The notes: generated by a model from the sequence alone, not told the origin. Shown: positions 54,359 to 63,211, counted from the first letter of the stretch. The stretch is DNA of 64,000 bases from Cupriavidus phytohabitans (GCF_000426345.1 NZ_AUFE01000001.1:186001-250000), one strand, 5' to 3'. Translations and numbers: made by a program.

Positions 54359-56313
54359 GAAAGGAACTCTGGTTCGGCGTGACGCTGATGGCGCTGATTG
54401 TCGGCGCCGTGATCTGGTTCATGCCTGCGCCCGGCGACTGGACCAACGGGCATCTCGGCCTGCTGATGCTCGCCCTGATCGTGGTGGCGATCATGCTGGG
54501 CTTTCCCACCGCGTTCACGCTGATGGGCATGGGCGTGCTGTTCTCATGGCTGGCCTATCGCCACGCCAATCCCGAGATCGCGGTGCAGCAGACGCTGGAC
54601 CTGATGGTGCAGCGCGCGTATGCGGTCATGACCAATGACGTGCTGATCTCGATCCCGCTGTTCGTCTTCATGGGCTACCTGGTCGAGCGCTCCAACCTGA
54701 TCGAGAAGCTGTTCCGCAGCCTGCACCTGGCGCTGGCCTGGATCCCCGGCTCGCTGGCGGTGGCCACGCTGGTGACGTGCGCGATCTTCGCCACCGCCAC
54801 CGGCATTGTCGGCGCGGTGGTCACGCTGATGGGGCTGCTGGCGTTTCCTGCCATGCTGCGCGCCGGCTACAGCTCGACGCTGTCGGCCGGCGCGGTCACC
54901 GCCGGCGGCTGCCTGGGCATCCTGATCCCGCCCTCGGTGCTGCTGATCGTGTATGGCGCCACGGCGGGCGTATCGGTGGTGCAGCTCTATGCCGGCGCCT
55001 TCTTCCCGGGGCTGATGCTGACCGGGCTCTACATCCTGTACATCGTGCTCATCGCCAAGCTCAAGCCGGCGCTGGCGCCACCGCTGCCCGAGAGCGAACG
55101 TGCGGTGCCGCTGCCGGCACTGGCCGGCACGCTGCAGGCGGGCGGCGCGGTACGCGCGCTGCCCGCCTTCGGTGCCGGCATGCTGCGCGCGTTCAAAGGC
55201 CCGCGCAATGCAGACGTACCCGCCGCGGCGTTCGCGCGCCAATTGGGCATCGTCTTGCTGCCCGCGCTGGCCGTGGCGGTGATCATGGGCACGTTATACG
55301 AGGCAGTGACCACGCCAGGCGCAAGCGTCGCAGTCGAAGCGCCGATTGCGCTTGGCGGGGCCGAGGAAAGCAGCGCGCCACTGGATGATCTGCAGGCGCC
55401 GCCGGAAGAATCACCGGTGCCGGCGCCGGACGCGCCCGCGGGCACTGCCGCACCGGCCGCGGCTTCGCCCGGTACTCCCGGTACTCCCGCTGCAGCACCC
55501 GCCGCACAGGCCGATGCACAAGCCAATGCACAGCCGGCACCCGCCGCAGGCGCGGCCACGCCGGCGCCGCGCTGGTTCTGGATCACGTTGGGCGTGGTCG
55601 CGGTGCTGCTGGTCTACTTCTACTGGCGCTTCAGCTTCGCGCGGCTGGAAATCTTCAAGATGCTGCTGGCGTCGTTCTTCCCGCTGGCGCTGCTGATCCT
55701 GGCGGTGCTGGGCTCGATCGTATTCGGGCTGGCCACGCCGACAGAAGCGGCGGCGGTGGGATCGCTGGGCGGCGCGCTGCTGGCAGCCGCCTATCGCCAG
55801 CTCAATTTCCGCGTGGTCAAGGAATCGGTGCTGCTGACGGCCAAGACCAGCGCCATGGTGTGCTGGCTGTTCGTGGGCTCGTCGATCTTCTCGGCAGCAT
55901 TCGCGCTGCTGGGCGGGCAGGCGCTGGTCGAGCAATGGGTGCTGTCGCTGAACCTGTCGCCGGTGCAGTTCATGATCCTGGCGCAGGTCATCATCTTCCT
56001 GCTCGGGTGGCCGCTGGAATGGACCGAGATCATCATCATCTTCATGCCGATCTTCATCCCGCTGCTGGATAACTTCGGCATCGATCCGCTGTTCTTCGGC
56101 CTGCTGGTGGCGCTGAACCTGCAGACCGCGTTCCTGTCGCCGCCGGTGGCAATGGCCGCGTTCTACCTGAAGGGCGTGGCGCCGCCGCACGTGACGCTGA
56201 ACCAGATCTTCCTCGGCATGCTGCCGTTCATGGGCATCCAGCTGATCGCGCTGGCGCTGCTGTACGTCTTCCCCGGCATCGGCCTCTGGCTGCCCACGGT
56301 GCTGTACCGCTGA
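54355..56313 (+). CDS. dctM: TRAP transporter large permease DctM with large internal insertion
   Basis: 652-residue permease; usual DctM proteins have about 430. Residues 1-233 and from 429 on give the canonical halves (NDVLISIPLFVFMGYLVERS, GGCLGILIPPSVLLIVYGAT; later LATPTEAAAVGSLGGALLAA and LGWPLEWTEIIIIFMPIFIP). Between lies an insertion of about 195 residues with two additional hydrophobic segments (IVLLPALAVAVIMGTLY and WFWITLGVVAVLLVYFYW) enclosing an Ala/Pro-rich low-complexity stretch (about 341-406). The added domain probably forms a periplasmic or cytoplasmic loop; function unknown. The frame is continuous, so this is not a sequencing break. Confidence 0.9.
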   Translation: MRKELWFGVTLMALIVGAVIWFMPAPGDWTNGHLGLLMLALIVVAIMLGFPTAFTLMGMGVLFSWLAYRHANPEIAVQQTLDLMVQRAYAVMTNDVLISIPLFVFMGYLVERSNLIEKLFRSLHLALAWIPGSLAVATLVTCAIFATATGIVGAVVTLMGLLAFPAMLRAGYSSTLSAGAVTAGGCLGILIPPSVLLIVYGATAGVSVVQLYAGAFFPGLMLTGLYILYIVLIAKLKPALAPPLPESERAVPLPALAGTLQAGGAVRALPAFGAGMLRAFKGPRNADVPAAAFARQLGIVLLPALAVAVIMGTLYEAVTTPGASVAVEAPIALGGAEESSAPLDDLQAPPEESPVPAPDAPAGTAAPAAASPGTPGTPAAAPAAQADAQANAQPAPAAGAATPAPRWFWITLGVVAVLLVYFYWRFSFARLEIFKMLLASFFPLALLILAVLGSIVFGLATPTEAAAVGSLGGALLAAAYRQLNFRVVKESVLLTAKTSAMVCWLFVGSSIFSAAFALLGGQALVEQWVLSLNLSPVQFMILAQVIIFLLGWPLEWTEIIIIFMPIFIPLLDNFGIDPLFFGLLVALNLQTAFLSPPVAMAAFYLKGVAPPHVTLNQIFLGMLPFMGIQLIALALLYVFPGIGLWLPTVLYR

Positions 56314-56321
56314 AGCCGGGG

Positions 56322-56335
56322 GGCGCCGCGGCGCC
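56322..56335 (+). terminator. GC palindrome after the TRAP operon
   Basis: GGCGCCGCGGCGCC, a self-complementary 14-mer, 8 bp after the dctM stop. It could act as a short terminator stem. TATACT (56336-56341) follows at once and may be the -10 of the next gene. Confidence 0.35.
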
Positions 56336-56342
56336 TATACTA

Positions 56343-56371
56343 GGGTCTGTTCCCATAATGGGAACAGACCC
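56343..56371. promoter_or_regulatory. 29-bp perfect palindrome before the MFS gene
   Basis: Arms GGGTCTGTTCCCAT (56343-56356) and ATGGGAACAGACCC (56358-56371) around one A. It begins just after a possible -10 TATACT and ends 6 bp before ATG 56378, where a ribosome site would be. Either a repressor operator over the transcription start or an mRNA hairpin that hides the start codon region. Confidence 0.7.
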
Positions 56372-56377
56372 TTGGCA

Positions 56378-57868
56378 ATGCCGAACGCAACGCCAGCCGA
56401 TAGCGCGCTCGCCACCCTTCCGCTCGATACCGCATTCCGCACCGACATCCCGGGGCGGCTGGACCGCCTGCCGTGGTCGCGCTGGCACTGGCGCGTCACC
56501 GTCGCGCTGGGCATTGCCTGGGTGCTCGACGGGCTCGAGGTCACCCTGGTAGGCTCGGTCGGCGCCGTGCTGGAGCGCCCCGACACGCTGGCGCTGAGCG
56601 CGACGCAGGTCGGCTGGACCGGCTCGCTCTATATCCTCGGCGCGGTCATCGGCGCGCTGGTATTCGGCCGCATGGCCGACCGGCTCGGGCGCAAGCGGCT
56701 GTTCCTGGCCACGCTGACGGTCTATATGCTCGCGACGCTGGCCACCGCGTTCGCACCGGATTTTGCCTTCTTTGCCGCCTGCCGCTTCCTCACCGGCCTA
56801 GGCATTGGCGGCGAATACGCGGCAATCAATTCCGCCATCGATGAGCTGATCCCCGCGCGCGTGCGCGGGCGCGTCAACCTGGCGATCAACGGCAGCTTCT
56901 GGCTTGGCGCGGCCTTGGGCGCGGGCCTGAGCCTGGCGGTGCTCGATCCACGCATGCTAGGGCCGGTATGGGGCTGGCGCGCGTGCTTTGCGCTGGGTGC
57001 GCTGCTGGCGGTGGCAATCGTGCTGGTGCGCCGGCACGTGCCCGAAAGCCCGCGCTGGCTGGCCACGCACGGGCGGGTCGAAGAAGCCGAACGCGTGGTC
57101 GCCGCGATCGAAGCAGAGGTGCGCGCGAGCCATGGGCCGCTGCCGCCGGTGGCGTCCGATTGCGCCCCGGTTGCGATGCGCCGGCGCGCAGCCCCCGGCG
57201 TGGGCGAGGTCATGCGCCTGCTGCTGCGGCGCTATCGCCGGCGCAGCACGATCACGCTGGCGCTGATGGTGGCGCAGGCGTTTTTCTACAACGCCATCTT
57301 CTTCACCTATGCGCTGGTGCTGACGCACTTCTACCACGTGCCGGAAGCAAGTGTGGCGCTATACATCTTCCCGTTCGCCCTGGGCAATGCCGCAGGGCCC
57401 TTGCTGCTGGGGCCGCTGTTCGACCATATCGGGCGCCGGCGCATGATTGCCTCGACCTATGTGCTGGCCGGCATTGGCCTGGCGCTGACCGGCTGGGCCT
57501 TTGTCGAAGGCTGGCTCGATGCGCGCGCGCAGGCGTTGTGCTGGTCGGCCGTGTTCTTCCTGGCTTCGGCGGCGGCCAGCTCCGCGTATCTCACCGCCAG
57601 CGAAGTGTTCCCGCTGGAAATGCGTGCCCTGGCGATCTCGGTGTTCTATGCCCTCGGCACGGGCACCGGTGGCTTTATCGCGCCATTGCTGCTCGGCGCG
57701 CTGATCGAGAGCGGCAGCCGCGAAGCGGTGGCTGCGGGCTATGGTCTCGGTGCGGCACTCGTCATCATCGCCGGCCTGCTGGCGTTGCGTTTTGGCATCG
57801 ATGCCGAACGCCGTCCGCTGGAACAAGTCGCGCCGCCGCTTGCTTCAGACGATCGTCCGCAATGGTAA
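56378..57868 (+). CDS. MFS transporter, sugar/organic acid porter type
   Basis: 496-residue major facilitator with 12 hydrophobic segments. LGIAWVLDGLEVTLVGSVGA is helix 1, GRMADRLGRKRLFLATLTVY the loop 2-3 motif, and RFLTGLGIGGEYAAINSAID the sugar-porter-like helix 5 region; PESPRWL precedes the central loop. These features place it near sugar porters and aromatic-acid symporters. No ribosome site is visible before ATG 56378 because a palindrome fills that space. The substrate may be linked to the TRAP system upstream but this is uncertain. Confidence 0.87.
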   Translation: MPNATPADSALATLPLDTAFRTDIPGRLDRLPWSRWHWRVTVALGIAWVLDGLEVTLVGSVGAVLERPDTLALSATQVGWTGSLYILGAVIGALVFGRMADRLGRKRLFLATLTVYMLATLATAFAPDFAFFAACRFLTGLGIGGEYAAINSAIDELIPARVRGRVNLAINGSFWLGAALGAGLSLAVLDPRMLGPVWGWRACFALGALLAVAIVLVRRHVPESPRWLATHGRVEEAERVVAAIEAEVRASHGPLPPVASDCAPVAMRRRAAPGVGEVMRLLLRRYRRRSTITLALMVAQAFFYNAIFFTYALVLTHFYHVPEASVALYIFPFALGNAAGPLLLGPLFDHIGRRRMIASTYVLAGIGLALTGWAFVEGWLDARAQALCWSAVFFLASAAASSAYLTASEVFPLEMRALAISVFYALGTGTGGFIAPLLLGALIESGSREAVAAGYGLGAALVIIAGLLALRFGIDAERRPLEQVAPPLASDDRPQW

Positions 57869-58397
57869 ACAAGTGATCCGTCAGCGCCTGTCCGAAATTC
57901 TGCAGCCCGCGCCGGACAACGTTCCTGGCCCATGCCTGCACCGGTCGTGTCCCTGCTTTCGCAACTGCCAGTATTAAGGCCGTATTAAGCAAGACTACGA
58001 CCTCCCCTTACACATTCTTACAGCAAGCCAGGGGGCAACTGTCTAGCCTTGACTCACGCGCGGCGGCCTGAGTGCATGAATCTTATCGTCAACAGGCTGC
58101 CACCTCGTGGCCATCGCCTTGCTGCTCGCAGCAGCGATCGGCCATTGTTCAACGCTGCCCGAATCAGAACGGGCAAATCCACGGACCGGACCGAGGTCCG
58201 ATGCAAGGTGCGCCGCCGCGGCTGACTGCCGCAGCGCGCGTGCTGCAGACAACAAGCTGAATTGGGGACTACCAGGCCGGGCATCGCGCGACAGCCCTTG
58301 CGCGACGCCACGCGCTTGCCTGTGAATTTGCTCGTCCGGCCTGCGGTGCCAGCAGCCGGGAGGGATGCTTTTGACCGTTTGCCGGAGAACAACGACC
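57869..58397. other. 529-bp regulatory region upstream of the exopolysaccharide cluster
   Basis: No gene. Two sets of short direct repeats lie at 57971-57989 (GTATTAAG twice, 11 bp apart; on the minus strand CTTAA-N6-CTTAA, like a PmrA box) and at 58007-58022 (CTTACA twice, 10 bp apart). Such one-turn repeats are typical of OmpR-family response regulator sites. The remaining sequence to 58397 has no recognisable frame. Confidence 0.5.
57971..58022. promoter_or_regulatory. Candidate response-regulator sites upstream of the exopolysaccharide cluster
   Basis: GTATTAAG at 57971-57978 and 57982-57989; CTTACA at 58007-58012 and 58017-58022. Half-sites are about one helical turn apart within each pair. 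They lie about 380 bp upstream of the first gene of the cluster. Confidence 0.4.
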
Positions 58398-59798
58398 ATG
58401 GCCGACCAGCGCAACAACCCACCGCCGCCGCCTTCCCCCCCGCGCCACACGCTGGCCCCCGCATCGCAGCGCCAGTCGCATGGCGACGGCCTGGTGCAGC
58501 GCCAGCAGCCCGTGGCCGTGCCGCTGTGGCATATCGTGCCGCGCATGGCCGGCTATGGCGTGGTGCTGTTCATCGTGTGGGCGGTGCTGACGATTATGTT
58601 TCCGAATGTGTTTACGCGTTCGTCGGAGCGTGCCGTGATCAACAGTCCCGTCAGCCTGGTGACCTCGCCGGTCGAAGGCATCGTCATGCAGCAGAAGGTG
58701 GCAGCGGGCCAGAGCTTCACCGCCAACCAGCCGCTGATGGTGGTGCAGAACCCGAACATCGACCGCTCGCTGCTGGTCGAGCTGACCGGCAAGAAGCTCG
58801 ATACACAGCAGCGCTACGATTCCGCGCGGGCGCGGCTGGAATCGAACCGCCGGCTGATGGGCGCCACCGAGCAGGACCTGCAGCGCTACAACAGCGCCGC
58901 GCAGCGCGAGCATGCGACGCGCGTGCGCGCGCTGCAGGCACGGCTGGCGTCGGCCACCGCGCAGGAAGACCAGCAGCAGGAGATCGTCAACCGGAACCAG
59001 AACATGCAGTGGGCAGGCGCGGTGAGCGAGGCCTACACCAATGCTTCGCGCTACCAGTTGTCGATGCTCTCCAATGCCAAGGCCGCGGTGAAAGCCGAGC
59101 TGGACAGCGCCGTCGGCGAAAGCGAAGCGTCGCGCAACAAGGTCTATGCCTCATCGGCGGACGGCCCCAGCGCATCGCTGGCGCAGCGGCGCCAGGCGCT
59201 GAGCGCCGAATCCGCGCAGCTGACCGCCGAGCTGGAGCAACTCGAGGCGTACGGCAAGTCAGTCGACGAGCTGCTCGCCACCGAGCAGCAGCGCATCGAT
59301 CGGCTGTCCAACCTGGAGATCCGCGCGACCGAGCCTGGCACCATCGAAGACCTGATCGCGCAGCCCGGCATGCGCGTGGCGGCGGGCGCCACGCTGGCGC
59401 GCGCCAGCAACTGCGCGCAGACGCGCGTGGTGGCGGTGTTCCCGCGCAGCCTCAGCGACAACCTGTTGCCGGGTGCGCGCCTGAACGTGCATGTCGACGG
59501 GCTGCCCGCGGCGCTGCCCGCATCGGTGGCGGAGATCCTGCCGCGCGCGCCAGACGGCGACCAGGCGCGCTACTTCGTGCCGTTCCCGCCGATCGAGAAG
59601 AACGAGATCTACGTCATCGCCAAGCTCGACCGGCCGCTGGGCAAGCTGCCGAACAAGCCGAATGCGGCCGCATCGGCGACCACGGCCGGCGCGGGCGGTA
59701 CCGCACCGGCGAGCTCGGGTCACTGCGGCATGGGCCGCTGGGCGCGCGTGACGCTGGATCAAAGCTGGCTTGGGCAGCTACGGGCATCGCTGACCTGA
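58398..59798 (+). CDS. HlyD-like membrane fusion/periplasmic adaptor protein of the exopolysaccharide cluster
   Basis: 466-residue inner-membrane-anchored adaptor. Cytoplasmic Pro-rich N-terminus (about 1-50), one helix (GYGVVLFIVWAVLTIMF), a biotinyl/lipoyl-like half-motif VTSPVEGIVMQQKVAAGQSF, a long alpha-helical hairpin (about 130-300, with QQRYDSARARLESNRRLMGA and AQRRQALSAESAQLTAELEQ) and the returning beta domain (RATEPGTIEDLIAQPGMRVA). This resembles Alg44's periplasmic part and BgsB of Sinorhizobium rather than drug-pump adaptors, because it sits directly upstream of a glycan synthase. It would link the synthase to the outer membrane channel. Start ATG 58398. Confidence 0.87.
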   Translation: MADQRNNPPPPPSPPRHTLAPASQRQSHGDGLVQRQQPVAVPLWHIVPRMAGYGVVLFIVWAVLTIMFPNVFTRSSERAVINSPVSLVTSPVEGIVMQQKVAAGQSFTANQPLMVVQNPNIDRSLLVELTGKKLDTQQRYDSARARLESNRRLMGATEQDLQRYNSAAQREHATRVRALQARLASATAQEDQQQEIVNRNQNMQWAGAVSEAYTNASRYQLSMLSNAKAAVKAELDSAVGESEASRNKVYASSADGPSASLAQRRQALSAESAQLTAELEQLEAYGKSVDELLATEQQRIDRLSNLEIRATEPGTIEDLIAQPGMRVAAGATLARASNCAQTRVVAVFPRSLSDNLLPGARLNVHVDGLPAALPASVAEILPRAPDGDQARYFVPFPPIEKNEIYVIAKLDRPLGKLPNKPNAAASATTAGAGGTAPASSGHCGMGRWARVTLDQSWLGQLRASLT

Positions 59799-59800
59799 GC

Positions 59801-59845
59801 CACGGACCTGAACGGGCCTGAATGGGCCTGAATGGACCTGAACGG
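59801..59845 (+). repeat. Four-fold 10-bp tandem repeat between adaptor and barrel-protein genes
   Basis: Imperfect 10-bp units of the form AAYGGRCCTG (59801-59810, 59811-59820, 59821-59830, 59831-59840), with a partial fifth. They occupy most of the 64-bp gap and end about 8 bp before the ribosome site GGAGACGAGC of the next gene. Confidence 0.7.
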
Positions 59846-59862
59846 ACACCACGGAGACGAGC

Positions 59863-61209
59863 ATGAACCGATCACCGTTGCCTCCACCGCGCATGCGCAG
59901 GCTAGCCGCTGCACTGTTGCTGCCGGCAGCGCTCGCACTCGCCCCCGCGGCCGCGCATGCGCAGGCGTCGCAGCAAACCCTGCTGGCCGAAGGCTGCAAG
60001 GCACTGGCCGAGCGTGTCGGCCGTGAAGCCGGCAGCGGCCCGGTCTTCCTCGCCAGCTACGAGCCCGCGCCGGGCGGCGAGCCGCTGGTGCCGGCGCTGC
60101 GCAACGCCGCTTTCGTCTACGACAACGCGCTGGCCGGCATCGCGCTGGTCGCGTGCAAGCGTCCCGCCGAAGCACGCCGCATCGCCGACGCAGTGCTGCA
60201 GGCCAGCCGGCAGGATCGCCACTATCGCGACGCGCGGCTGCGCAATGCCTATCGCGCCGGCCCGCTGCCCGCGGGGCCGGCTCCATTGCCCGGCTGGTGG
60301 GACGAGCCCAGCAAGCGCTGGTTCGAGGACGCCTACCAGGCCGGCACCGCCACCGGCAACGTCGCCTGGGCGGCGCTGCTGTTGCTGGCCGTGCACGAAG
60401 CCACGCGCGACGCGCGCTACCTGGACGGCGCCGCGGCACTGATGGGCTGGGTCCACGCGAGCGTGCCCGATACCGGCGCGCCCGCGGCCTATACCGGCGG
60501 CTTCTTCGGCCACGAGCCCAAGCAGATCCGTCAGGGCTGGAAGTCGACCGAGCACAACGTCGATACCTATGCCGCCTTCAGCTGGCTCGCCAGCCGGCGC
60601 AACGACCCGCGCTGGCGCGACGGCGCCGCGCGATCGCGCGGCTTTGTCAATGCCATGTGGCAGCCGCGGGAGGGCCGCTTCGTGATCGGCACGAAAGACG
60701 ACGGCCGTGCCCTCAATGCCGGCCCGTCGGCGCTCGACGCCGTGCTATGGCCGCTGATCGCGTTGCCCGATCCGCCGCAGGACTGGTACCGCGCGCTGGG
60801 CTGGGTCGACGCACGCCATCGCGCCGGCGCGGGCTATGGCTTCAAGGCCAGCCCGGACGGCATCTGGACCGAGGGCACCGGCCAGGCCGCGCTGGTGCTG
60901 CAGGCCGCTGGCCGCGCGCAGCAGGCGCAGCCGTTGTGGCCGCTGCTGCTGTCGCAGCGCGCTCCCTCGGGCATGCTCTACGCGACGCCCGATACGCGCA
61001 TCAGCACGGGGCTGTCGATCGGGCCCACGTCGACCACGGAAGACTTCTACTACTTCCACCTGCCGCACCTTGGCGCCACCGCGTGGGCCGTGCTGGCGGC
61101 AGCGCGCTGGAATCCGTTCCGTCCCGGCGGCTGCCTGGACCCGTCGTGTCCGCCGCCAGCCATTGCCGCGGCCAATGCCAACACCACCAACGCCTCCGGC
61201 AAGGACTGA
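59863..61209 (+). CDS. Periplasmic (alpha/alpha)-barrel-like protein of the exopolysaccharide cluster
   Basis: 448-residue secreted protein. Signal peptide (RRLAAALLLPAALALAPAAA, ending AHAQAS). The mature part shows repeated helical pairs with conserved aromatic/acidic residues (WFEDAYQAGTATGNVAWAAL, YTGGFFGHEPKQIRQGWKST followed by EHNVDTYAAFSWLASR, GIWTEGTGQAALVLQAAG), the general pattern of six-hairpin glycosidases, polysaccharide lyases and epimerases. No catalytic pair can be fixed. By analogy with BcsZ or AlgL it may trim or clear polymer in the periplasm. Only 2 bp separate it from the synthase gene. Confidence 0.75.
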   Translation: MNRSPLPPPRMRRLAAALLLPAALALAPAAAHAQASQQTLLAEGCKALAERVGREAGSGPVFLASYEPAPGGEPLVPALRNAAFVYDNALAGIALVACKRPAEARRIADAVLQASRQDRHYRDARLRNAYRAGPLPAGPAPLPGWWDEPSKRWFEDAYQAGTATGNVAWAALLLLAVHEATRDARYLDGAAALMGWVHASVPDTGAPAAYTGGFFGHEPKQIRQGWKSTEHNVDTYAAFSWLASRRNDPRWRDGAARSRGFVNAMWQPREGRFVIGTKDDGRALNAGPSALDAVLWPLIALPDPPQDWYRALGWVDARHRAGAGYGFKASPDGIWTEGTGQAALVLQAAGRAQQAQPLWPLLLSQRAPSGMLYATPDTRISTGLSIGPTSTTEDFYYFHLPHLGATAWAVLAAARWNPFRPGGCLDPSCPPPAIAAANANTTNASGKD

Positions 61210-61211
61210 CG

Positions 61212-63173
61212 ATGTTCACCCTCTTCCTCGAGACCCAGTCGCTGCTGGCCATCAACGGCGGCGTGCTGCTGGCGATGGTGCTGCTGACGCTGCTGTGCCG
61301 CCAGGAGCGGCCGGCTGACCGCATGCTGTTCGGCGGCATCACCTTCCTGCTGCTGGTGGTCTACCTGACCTGGCGCGTGCGCGAGACGCTGCCCCCATGG
61401 CAGCCGACCTTCGCCAGCGCATGGGCGCATGTTTTCTTCGCGTTCGAGTGCATGACGCTGGCCTACACGCTGCTGTCGATCGTGGTGCTCGGCCGCAACA
61501 GCAACCACTCGCCCGCGGCCGACGCCGGCGAATCCGCGCTGCGCCGCGCCGCGCACGTGCCGCGCGTGGACATCTTCATCGCCACCTACAACGAAGGACT
61601 GGACATCCTGGAAAAGACCATCGTTTCGGCGCTGGCGATCGACTATCCCGATTTTCGCGTCTGGGTGCTCGACGACACGCGCCGCGACTGGCTGCGTGAA
61701 TTCTGCGGCCGCGTCGGCGCGTACTACGTGACCCGCCCCGACAATGCCCACGCCAAGGCCGGCAATCTCAACAACGGCCTGCGCCACAGCGCCGAAGCCG
61801 GCGGCGCGCCATACATCCTGGTGCTCGACGCCGACTTCGCGCCCCACCGCAATATCCTGCTGCGCACCGTCGGCCTGTTCGGCGATGCGCGCGTGGGCGT
61901 GGTGCAGACGCCCCAGTTCTACTACAACGCCGACCCGATCCAGTACAACCTGCGCGCCACCGAGTGCTGGGTCGACGAGCAGCGCGCGTTCTTCGACGTG
62001 ATGCAGCCGGCCAAGGATGCATGGGGCGCGGCGTTCTGCATCGGCACCTCGTTCGTGGTGCGGCGCGACCTGATCGAACACATCGGCGGCTTCCCGACCG
62101 GCACCGTCACCGAAGACATCCACCTCACCTACCGGCTGCTGCGGCACGGCTATATCACGCGCTGGCTCAACGAGCGGCTCAGCGTGGGACTGTCCGCCGA
62201 AGGGCTGCCCGAGTACATCAGCCAGCGCAGCCGCTGGGGGCTGGGCACGGTGCAGGTGGCGCTGACCGCCGACGGGCCGCTGCGCGGGCGCGGCTACACC
62301 GCGGTGCAGCGGCTGCACTACGTGCATGGCCTGCTGCACTGGATGTCGCGGCCATTCACGCTGATGCTGCTGGCGGGTCCGCTGCTGTACTGGTACTTCG
62401 GCGTCTCCACGCTGTACGGCGAGCCGCTGCAGTTCCTCGCCTACGGCCTGCCCGCGCTGGTGGCGTACTGGGCCTACAGCATCTGGATCACCGGCCAGCG
62501 CGCGCTGCCGATCTTTACCGAAGTCACGCAGATCGTCGCGTCGCTGGCGGTGACGGTGTCGCTGGTCAGCGCGATGTTCAAGCCCTTCGGGCGGCCGTTC
62601 AAGGTCACCAACAAGGGACTGGATCGTTCGAAGCTGGTGATCCACGGCAAGTTCGCGGCGCTGTACGCGAGCCTGCTGGCGTTATCGGCGCTGGGACTGG
62701 GGCGCGCGCTGGTGGTTGATGCCGATGCGCAGGGGCTGGCCTTCAATACGGTATGGACGGGCATTGCGCTGATGCTCTACTTGGCTTCGTTCCTGGTCTG
62801 CGTGGAGCTGCCGCGGCCGCGCAAGGAAGAGCGTTTCCCGCATCGCGCCGCGGCCTTGCTGCGCGTGGACGGGCGCGAATACCGCGTCACCACGCGCGAC
62901 CTGTCCTGCAACGGCGTGGCCGTGACTACGCCGCTGGCCGCTGCCTTCCAACCTGGCGCCGAAGGCGCGCTGTGGCTGGCGCAGACCGGCTGGATTCCAT
63001 GCCGCGTGGTGCGGCGCGATCAACAGCTGCTGGGCATTGCATTGCATGCCGACATGGCGGCGCGTCACAGCCTGATCCGCCTGCTGTTCAGCGATCCCGC
63101 GCACAACATTGCCCGCCAGGGCCAGCCGCGGCTGGCGATCTCGCGCTTCATGCGGCGCGCGCTGCTGGGCTGA
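61212..63173 (+). CDS. Family 2 glycosyltransferase with C-terminal PilZ domain (BcsA-like glycan synthase)
   Basis: 653-residue processive beta-glycan synthase. N-terminal helices (about 1-95), then the GT2 core: DIFIATYNEGLDILEKTIVS, the UDP-sugar Asp at 154-155 (VLDDT), DAD at 206-208, TED with Asp302, and QRSRW at 338-342, the processivity motif. Several C-terminal helices follow, then a PilZ domain with the two c-di-GMP motifs intact: RFPHR (Arg541, Arg545) and DLSCNG (Asp563, Ser565, Gly568). So synthesis is probably activated by c-di-GMP, as for BcsA. BcsA is about 870 residues; this is shorter, and no BcsB is present. The sugar made is unknown (beta-glucan likely). Confidence 0.92.
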   Translation: MFTLFLETQSLLAINGGVLLAMVLLTLLCRQERPADRMLFGGITFLLLVVYLTWRVRETLPPWQPTFASAWAHVFFAFECMTLAYTLLSIVVLGRNSNHSPAADAGESALRRAAHVPRVDIFIATYNEGLDILEKTIVSALAIDYPDFRVWVLDDTRRDWLREFCGRVGAYYVTRPDNAHAKAGNLNNGLRHSAEAGGAPYILVLDADFAPHRNILLRTVGLFGDARVGVVQTPQFYYNADPIQYNLRATECWVDEQRAFFDVMQPAKDAWGAAFCIGTSFVVRRDLIEHIGGFPTGTVTEDIHLTYRLLRHGYITRWLNERLSVGLSAEGLPEYISQRSRWGLGTVQVALTADGPLRGRGYTAVQRLHYVHGLLHWMSRPFTLMLLAGPLLYWYFGVSTLYGEPLQFLAYGLPALVAYWAYSIWITGQRALPIFTEVTQIVASLAVTVSLVSAMFKPFGRPFKVTNKGLDRSKLVIHGKFAALYASLLALSALGLGRALVVDADAQGLAFNTVWTGIALMLYLASFLVCVELPRPRKEERFPHRAAALLRVDGREYRVTTRDLSCNGVAVTTPLAAAFQPGAEGALWLAQTGWIPCRVVRRDQQLLGIALHADMAARHSLIRLLFSDPAHNIARQGQPRLAISRFMRRALLG

Positions 63174-63211
63174 ACAAAGACTGCCTTTCACTGACTCTCC
63201 GGGAACCCGTC

